The notes under the pieces were generated by a model. The model ran no database searches, was not told the DNA's origin, and saw only the letters and a list, made by a program, of their open reading frames with translations. From positions 62,001 through 126,000 of the forward strand of contig NZ_JAGGJV010000006.1 of assembly GCF_017873135.1 (NCBI RefSeq): 64,000 nucleotides of DNA, in the 5' to 3' direction. The DNA comes from Rhizobium herbae. Its GTDB lineage: Bacteria > Pseudomonadota > Alphaproteobacteria > Rhizobiales > Rhizobiaceae. Both the position numbers and the translations under genes were made by a program. Below, piece after piece: positions 59,353-64,000 of the stretch (position 1 is the stretch's first letter; every line of letters starts with the position of its first letter).

Positions 59353-61110
59353 TCAGTCGGCGCGAGCAAAAAGCTGACGGTCGCGCACGCGTATCGGATC
59401 TGTCCAGTCACGCTCGAACCACGCCGCTTGGCCCGCCTGCGGCGGCAATTGCAGCTCGAGCGGATGCCCGGTTTCTTCACCGTCTTCGGATGCCACGCGG
59501 AATCGATAGTGGTCGTACATCCGGAGTGCTTCGATCATGTAGCTGGTCGCCACCGTGCGATCGCGGACGAGCACCAGATTCTCGCCGTTCTTGAGATCGG
59601 CGGGCTCCGAGAAATTATAGGAGCCGAGGTAGACCCGGGCCGTCGGCTTGTCGAAGTCGAGGACGAGGAACTTGTGGTGCATCCTCGTTCCGCGCTGATT
59701 TCCATGGAGACCGGCAAGCCCGGATGGTTCCGTCAGGAACGGCGGCGGAACGTTGCCCGTCAGGGCTGCTGACCGCACGACACGGCGGCGATTGTCGGGA
59801 CTGAACACGGTCAGTCCGAGGTTATCGGCTGCAACCCGCCCGTCTGCGATGCCCATGACATGCACATCGGGTTTCCGTATCGCCCGCCCCAAGGCAGGGC
59901 CAATCGGTCCCCTGGTGGTCTGGCCGAGGAAGGCGAGCGAGAAGAACACGCTCGAGCCGGCGGCGTCGATATCGGCGCCGATCTCATTCAGCAGGCCATT
60001 GGCTTCGCTGTGTGGCGAGAACGCAACCTTGGCGTCGACGCCGTCCAGCCCCAAGTCGTGCCAGCCGGCGGAACTGGCCGAGGCGATAAAATCCGCCGCG
60101 CCTTCCGCCGCGAAGTAATTCTCGAAGGCGGCAAAATAGTCTCCGACCGCGCTTGCGCTGTGAACAACGAGGCTATTGTTCGACTGAACATAAAAGCCCC
60201 GCCAACTGTGGTTCGTCGAACCGTAGACGACCGTATCGATGCCGCCCCCGCGGACAGCGATCGATTTGTGATGCTGCAGGTTTGCCATGTTCTGGCGCTT
60301 CACGTTTTCCGCGCCGGCTGAGGCGATCAGGCGTGCGGCGGCATGGGTCTCGGGGGAGTCCGGTCGTCCGTGACCCTTGGTTCGCGCGCTGTCATCGATA
60401 ATGACCTTGAGATTTGGCCCAAGCGCTTCCAGTCGTTCGACCACCTCCGGCAGATTGAGGTCATAAGCAACGACGCGGACCTCCGCGCCTTCGTCGCGTG
60501 CGCGTTCGAGCAGCGAAAGCGTTTCCGCGCGCGCTTCGAACCCCATCCAGGCGAGCGCTCGGGCGGCATCGGCATGGGTAGGCACGAAGTCCAAGCCCTC
60601 ATCCCCGTTGGGCGGCACAAGCGTGATCAATTCACCGCCGGCAGCGAAGTTGCGCACGAAGGCTTGCGATGAGACAAAGCCCCGGGTGAAGGCGACATTC
60701 AGCTTGCCGGGAATGGTTTCGCGCATCAGCGCGAGTTCCGCTTCCTGCGCCTCGCCGCGGGTGAGCGCGCCGTCGGCACCCATGAACATCGGTATCACTC
60801 GGTAGATGAAGGCGCCTGGCAGATCTGCGTTGAAGGGAAAATGCACCCAGCGGAATTTTTGGATCGGCGCGTCAGTGGTGCGAATGCCGTCCCCGGGGAC
60901 GTCCTGGCCAGGAAAGCCGATGCGATTACGCACGTTCTTGAAGAAATCCGTTCCAGGCTCTCGATACTGGATCGCAAAGCCAACGAAGTTTGCCGGGGGC
61001 CGGCCATCCTTCCAGTCCATTCCCAGAAGCAGCATGCCGTCGCCGCGATGGATGGTGAGAGAAAATTGTGCCGCCGCGTTCTTGCCAGTGACCCGATAGT
61101 TCGTATCCAT
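59353..61110 (-). CDS. Phospholipase-D-superfamily protein
   Basis: 585 aa. Two PLD-type halves: the first has LQHHKSIAVRGG with VYGSTNHSW; the second has RMHHKFLVLDFD with YLGSYNFSEPADLKNGENL. The second fits HxKx4D fully; the first has Arg where Asp is expected. The first about 130 residues form a separate beta-rich domain (QFSLTIHRGDGMLLLGMDW). No signal peptide, so probably cytoplasmic or released otherwise. It could act on phospholipids or nucleic acids. ATG 61110 follows GGGGAGG. It stands alone, between mobile-element scars, and no partner genes are nearby. Confidence 0.82.
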   Translation of the reverse strand: MDTNYRVTGKNAAAQFSLTIHRGDGMLLLGMDWKDGRPPANFVGFAIQYREPGTDFFKNVRNRIGFPGQDVPGDGIRTTDAPIQKFRWVHFPFNADLPGAFIYRVIPMFMGADGALTRGEAQEAELALMRETIPGKLNVAFTRGFVSSQAFVRNFAAGGELITLVPPNGDEGLDFVPTHADAARALAWMGFEARAETLSLLERARDEGAEVRVVAYDLNLPEVVERLEALGPNLKVIIDDSARTKGHGRPDSPETHAAARLIASAGAENVKRQNMANLQHHKSIAVRGGGIDTVVYGSTNHSWRGFYVQSNNSLVVHSASAVGDYFAAFENYFAAEGAADFIASASSAGWHDLGLDGVDAKVAFSPHSEANGLLNEIGADIDAAGSSVFFSLAFLGQTTRGPIGPALGRAIRKPDVHVMGIADGRVAADNLGLTVFSPDNRRRVVRSAALTGNVPPPFLTEPSGLAGLHGNQRGTRMHHKFLVLDFDKPTARVYLGSYNFSEPADLKNGENLVLVRDRTVATSYMIEALRMYDHYRFRVASEDGEETGHPLELQLPPQAGQAAWFERDWTDPIRVRDRQLFARAD

Positions 61111-61275
61111 TCGCGCCTCCCCGAGTTGACCGGCGGAAACCTATCAAGGTTGTGCGACAGTATGGAGATGCCCGATAAAGTTTAATTCCAAAAATAACAC
61201 GGGCGCGAGCAAATGGATCTGGGCAAGGTGGTTCACAATGCAAGTGCGAGCTGTGGTGCATCTGCATGTTCGACC

Positions 61276-61440
61276 GTGTCGAGACGAAAGCGTCACGCCA
61301 AGCAACCGAATACCCTTTGAAACAGGAAAGATCGGCGGCAACGGCAGTTCGACGATCTCGGCAAGTTCCGCAGCGCCCGCCACCGGCGCGGTGACCGTCT
61401 TTCTTCGGGTGAAGTCGGCCCATTTCACGTTGAGCGACAT
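61276..61440 (-). pseudogene. DNA polymerase IV (DinB) C-terminal fragment
   Basis: The minus strand reads SLNVKWADFTRRKTVTAPVA and PIFPVSKGIRLLGVTLSS, the little-finger domain of Y-family polymerases. The rest of dinB is absent, so this is a fragment. The remaining parts of the 492-bp gap 61111-61602 hold no other recognisable gene. Confidence 0.6.
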
Positions 61441-61602
61441 AGTCCTCACCGCCTTCGACGGGGTTCCCGAAATGCCGCTGACGAAAGGCGCTCGATAGCA
61501 GTGTCGATGGTTCAAACCCGCCGGCAGGAAAGCGTATGCGAGACGCCCGGGCTAGGGCGAAAAGTGGCAACCAAATGTCTGCAGCAAAATTTAGCCTTCT
61601 GT

Positions 61603-62553
61603 TCAGGAACCCCAGACCACCGACTGTTCATGCCGCTTGATCAAGTGCTTGAGGTTGTCGAAACTCGTGCGGACATGGCGCGCAAAATGATCGACGGCCG
61701 GTGCGCGAGGAGCGTCAGAGCGCTTGAGGAGGCCGAGGGCACGTTCCGGATGCGGAATGGAGACGGGCAGGGCCGTGATCGACTTTTCGTTGCGCAGCGC
61801 AAAGACGACGCTATGTGGCATGATCGTCAGCGCGTCGGCGGCCTTCATATAGTTGATGACGCTCATCAGCGATCCGCCGGAATAGCGGACCTTGATCTCG
61901 GTTGCGCCGAACGAGAGCAGCATGCTGCGCAGGTCGGCCAAGAGCGGGCTGCCCGGCGGCGGGGCGATCCAGGGGAAGTCCAGCAGCTGCGCCGGCTGCG
62001 GCTTGCGCTTCAACAGCAGCGGATGGGTGACGCGACAGGCGACGACATTTCGGCCGGGCAGTATCTGCTGGAATTCGAGGCCAGATCCCTCGTCGAGAAT
62101 ATCGATCGGGCAGATGGCGAGATCGATCTGGTCGGCATTGAGCGCGGCGCGCAGGTCCGGGAAATAGCCATAGGTCTGGTCGATGCGCACGTCGGGGTGC
62201 AGGTTCTGGAACTCGGCGATCATACCGGCGATCAGCGCATCCATGAAGAAGGGCGTGCCGCCGACGCGCACCACCCCGCTCTTGCCGACACGAAAACTCT
62301 CGACGACATCGGAGGCCTTTCTCGATGCCGACAGCATCGTCTGGCCATGATCGGCCAGCGCACGTCCGAGCGGCGTGGCTTGCAGCGGTCGGCGGCCCTT
62401 GATGAACAGTGGTTCGCCAATGCGGGCTTCGAGCATTGACAACGTGCGGGACACGGCCGGTTGCGACAGGCCGAGCAGGGCTGCTCCCTCGGTGACGCCG
62501 CCGGTTTTCACCACCGCAGCAAGCTGGACCAGATGGCGTTCATCGATTTTCAT
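61603..62553 (-). CDS. LysR-family regulator of the dioxygenase operon
   Basis: 316 aa. HTH ERHLVQLAAVVKTGGVTEGA and LGLSQPAVSRTLSMLEARIG, then the co-inducer-binding domain. It is divergent from the intradiol dioxygenase gene, with 94 bp between their start codons, the usual layout for LysR control of aromatic ring-cleavage operons. ATG 62553. The inducer is likely a ring-cleavage intermediate. Confidence 0.92.
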   Translation of the reverse strand: MKIDERHLVQLAAVVKTGGVTEGAALLGLSQPAVSRTLSMLEARIGEPLFIKGRRPLQATPLGRALADHGQTMLSASRKASDVVESFRVGKSGVVRVGGTPFFMDALIAGMIAEFQNLHPDVRIDQTYGYFPDLRAALNADQIDLAICPIDILDEGSGLEFQQILPGRNVVACRVTHPLLLKRKPQPAQLLDFPWIAPPPGSPLLADLRSMLLSFGATEIKVRYSGGSLMSVINYMKAADALTIMPHSVVFALRNEKSITALPVSIPHPERALGLLKRSDAPRAPAVDHFARHVRTSFDNLKHLIKRHEQSVVWGS

Positions 62554-62647
62554 AGCGATATGTTATATTAAGTTGGAATAAAATCATCAACGGTCCTTTT
62601 CGGATCGGCTAGTTTGTCTCCACCAGTCAATGCCTTGGAGGAGACGC

Positions 62648-63517
62648 ATGACGCCGGGTCCCATCGCGCTGAATTTCAGCGAGGCCAACTCGTCCGAAAT
62701 TTTTGCGCAGCGATTGCCGCAATCTGATGATGCGCTGCCGCAGGTTCTGACGGCGGTTGTGACGCATCTGCATGCGGCCATTCGCGAACTTCGGCCGACA
62801 CAGGCGGATTGGCGCAAGGTCATCGAATTCCTGACCGATGTCGGCCATGCCAGCGATGAGCGCCGTCAGGAATGGGTGCTGCTGTCCGATCTGCTTGGGG
62901 CTTCGGCGCTGGTGGAGGAGATCAATTCCCGCCGCCCGAAGACTGCAACACCGAATACCGTGCGCGGGCCGTTCTTCCGCGCTGATGTTCCGCAGCTGGC
63001 GCTCGGCAGCGATATCTCGCGCGATGGTGTCGGCGAGAGGCTGCAGGTTTCCGGACGGGTAGAGGATCTCGACGGCGAACCCATCGCCAATGCCGAGATC
63101 ATAACCTGGCAGGCCAATGCGCAAGGGTTTTACGAAAACCAGCAGCCCGATCTGCAGCCCGAATTCAATCTGCGCGGACTTTTCCGGAGCGATGTCGATG
63201 GTCGCTTCCGGTATCGGACAATCAAGCCCTCCGGTTACCGCGTTCCCGACGACGGGCCGGTCGGTCGGCTTCTCGGGCGCGCCGGCTATCCGCTGCGCCG
63301 TCCCGCGCATCTTCACTTCATGATCAAGGCACAGGGCTTTGAGACCATCACCACGCATATCTATGATGGCAGCGATCCGCATCTGGCCGAGGATGCGATC
63401 TTCGGCGTCAAGCAGGAGCTGGTCCGCGCGTTCGAACGGCACGACAAGGGCGGGCCGTGCTGGCGGCTGGACTTCACCTTCGTCATGGTCCGGTCCAAAA
63501 AAGGAGCGGAGGAATGA
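62648..63517 (+). CDS. Intradiol ring-cleavage dioxygenase (hydroxyquinol 1,2-dioxygenase-like)
   Basis: 289-aa non-haem Fe(III) enzyme. The helical N-terminal dimerisation domain (about 1-95) includes EVFLTDVGHASDERRQEW-like sequence, followed by PNTVRGPFFRADVP. Iron ligands are visible as Tyr in GFYENQQP, Tyr in SGYRVPDDGP and the two His of RPAHLHFMI. With a maleylacetate reductase downstream, the likely substrate is hydroxyquinol, cleaved to maleylacetate. ATG 62648 follows GGAGGAG; 62630 is an upstream in-frame ATG without a site. Stop overlaps the next start (ATGA). Confidence 0.9.
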   Translation: MTPGPIALNFSEANSSEIFAQRLPQSDDALPQVLTAVVTHLHAAIRELRPTQADWRKVIEFLTDVGHASDERRQEWVLLSDLLGASALVEEINSRRPKTATPNTVRGPFFRADVPQLALGSDISRDGVGERLQVSGRVEDLDGEPIANAEIITWQANAQGFYENQQPDLQPEFNLRGLFRSDVDGRFRYRTIKPSGYRVPDDGPVGRLLGRAGYPLRRPAHLHFMIKAQGFETITTHIYDGSDPHLAEDAIFGVKQELVRAFERHDKGGPCWRLDFTFVMVRSKKGAEE

Positions 63518-64000
63518 GCCGTAATTTTCTCTATAGCGGCAGTCCAGCGCATATTGTCTTCGGCGAGGGTCGTATCGCGGCAGTTGGCGAATGGGTCGAA
63601 AAGCTCAACTGCGGCAAGGCGCTGGTGCTTTCGACACCCCATCAGAAAGCCGATGCGGAAGCGCTTGCCGCGCGGTTGGGGCCGCTTTGCGTCGGCCTCT
63701 TTGCCGGTGCCGTCATGCACACGCCGGTCGATGTGACCGAAGCGGCGATGGCAGTGGTGAAGCAGACGGGGGCCGATTGCGTCGTTTCGCTCGGCGGTGG
63801 ATCGACGACGGGCCTTGGCAAGGCGATCGCCTATCGCACAGACTTGCCGCAGATCGTCATCCCCACAACCTATGCCGGTTCCGAAGCGACGCCGATCCTC
63901 GGCCAGACGGAGGGCGGACGAAAGATGACGGTGCGCGATGCGAAGATCCTGCCGGAAGTGGTGATCTACGACGCGTCGCTGACCACAGGCCTGCCGGTTG
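63514..64000 (+). CDS. Maleylacetate reductase (partial, runs off the window)
   Basis: The first 162 codons of an iron-type alcohol dehydrogenase: FLYSGSPAHIVFGEGRI, then VVSLGGGSTTGLGKAIAYRT (NAD-binding) and VIPTTYAGSEATPILGQTE, the last being typical of maleylacetate reductases. It reduces maleylacetate to 3-oxoadipate, joining the beta-ketoadipate route. Start ATG 63514 overlaps the dioxygenase stop and follows AAGGAGCGGAGG. Confidence 0.92.
   Translation, partial: MSRNFLYSGSPAHIVFGEGRIAAVGEWVEKLNCGKALVLSTPHQKADAEALAARLGPLCVGLFAGAVMHTPVDVTEAAMAVVKQTGADCVVSLGGGSTTGLGKAIAYRTDLPQIVIPTTYAGSEATPILGQTEGGRKMTVRDAKILPEVVIYDASLTTGLPV

Noticed and set aside
1-64000. CRISPR arrays, rRNA or tRNA genes, prophage, replication origin
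   Set aside because: No direct repeat-spacer pattern, no structural RNA genes, no phage structural genes and no repABC-type genes were seen in reading the window.

Overview
The window looks like an accessory replicon or chromosomal island of a member of the Rhizobiaceae (Rhizobium / Sinorhizobium / Agrobacterium group). The evidence is a complete fixLJ-fixK-fixNOQP-fixGHIS set in rhizobial order, an FnrN-type second regulator, a RIME1-type Rhizobium intergenic repeat at 55.0 kb, high-GC codon use, and many ABC-transporter-linked catabolic operons. Genus and replicon type are inferences; no replication, partition, rRNA or tRNA gene was seen.

Region 1 (0-27 kb) is a low-oxygen respiration and stress island. 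It holds hemN, pseudoazurin, the haem oxygen sensor FixL with FixJ, a FixT-like single-domain receiver, FixK, an Fe-S FnrN regulator, cbb3 oxidase (fixNOQP) and its copper/assembly module (fixGHIS). Between these lie single genes: BON, SulP, two hemerythrin-like paralogues, a flavin-binding PNPOx-like protein, an exported Met-rich EF-hand protein, a DksA-type zinc finger, a beta-CASP metallo-beta-lactamase, a universal stress protein and a decayed Hsp20. Thirteen FixK/FNR boxes (TTGAT-N4-ATCAA type) sit at spacings that fit activation of most of them. FixL and FnrN would sense oxygen by two routes and feed one regulon. Several genes here are dead (LysE, NnrR-like, XRE, two GNATs, Hsp20).

Region 2 (27-39.7 kb) begins after an IS3-family scar. 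It is a pectin / rhamnogalacturonan oligosaccharide cluster: kduD, kduI and a solute-binding protein on the minus strand; divergently an unrecognised 864-aa protein, a GH105 hydrolase, an ABC ATPase, two permeases and a LacI regulator. Palindromes with core TGAAA-N4-TTTCA lie in the divergent promoter. The region ends with a fused pair of broken genes (esterase / GDPD).

Region 3 (40-59 kb) holds catabolic operons for unknown, probably nitrogen-containing, alcohols or amines. One is SDR / HisD-like dehydrogenase / zinc alcohol dehydrogenase / APH-fold kinase. Next are a trimethylamine-dehydrogenase-like flavoprotein, a cupin and an ArgE-type deacetylase, then a flavin monooxygenase, RidA, DUF1028, an aldehyde dehydrogenase, LysR, a NitT/TauT-type ABC transporter and a GMC oxidoreductase.

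Region 4 (59-64 kb) has IS481 and dinB scars, a stand-alone phospholipase-D-fold protein, and a LysR-controlled intradiol dioxygenase / maleylacetate reductase operon (hydroxyquinol branch) that runs off the right edge.
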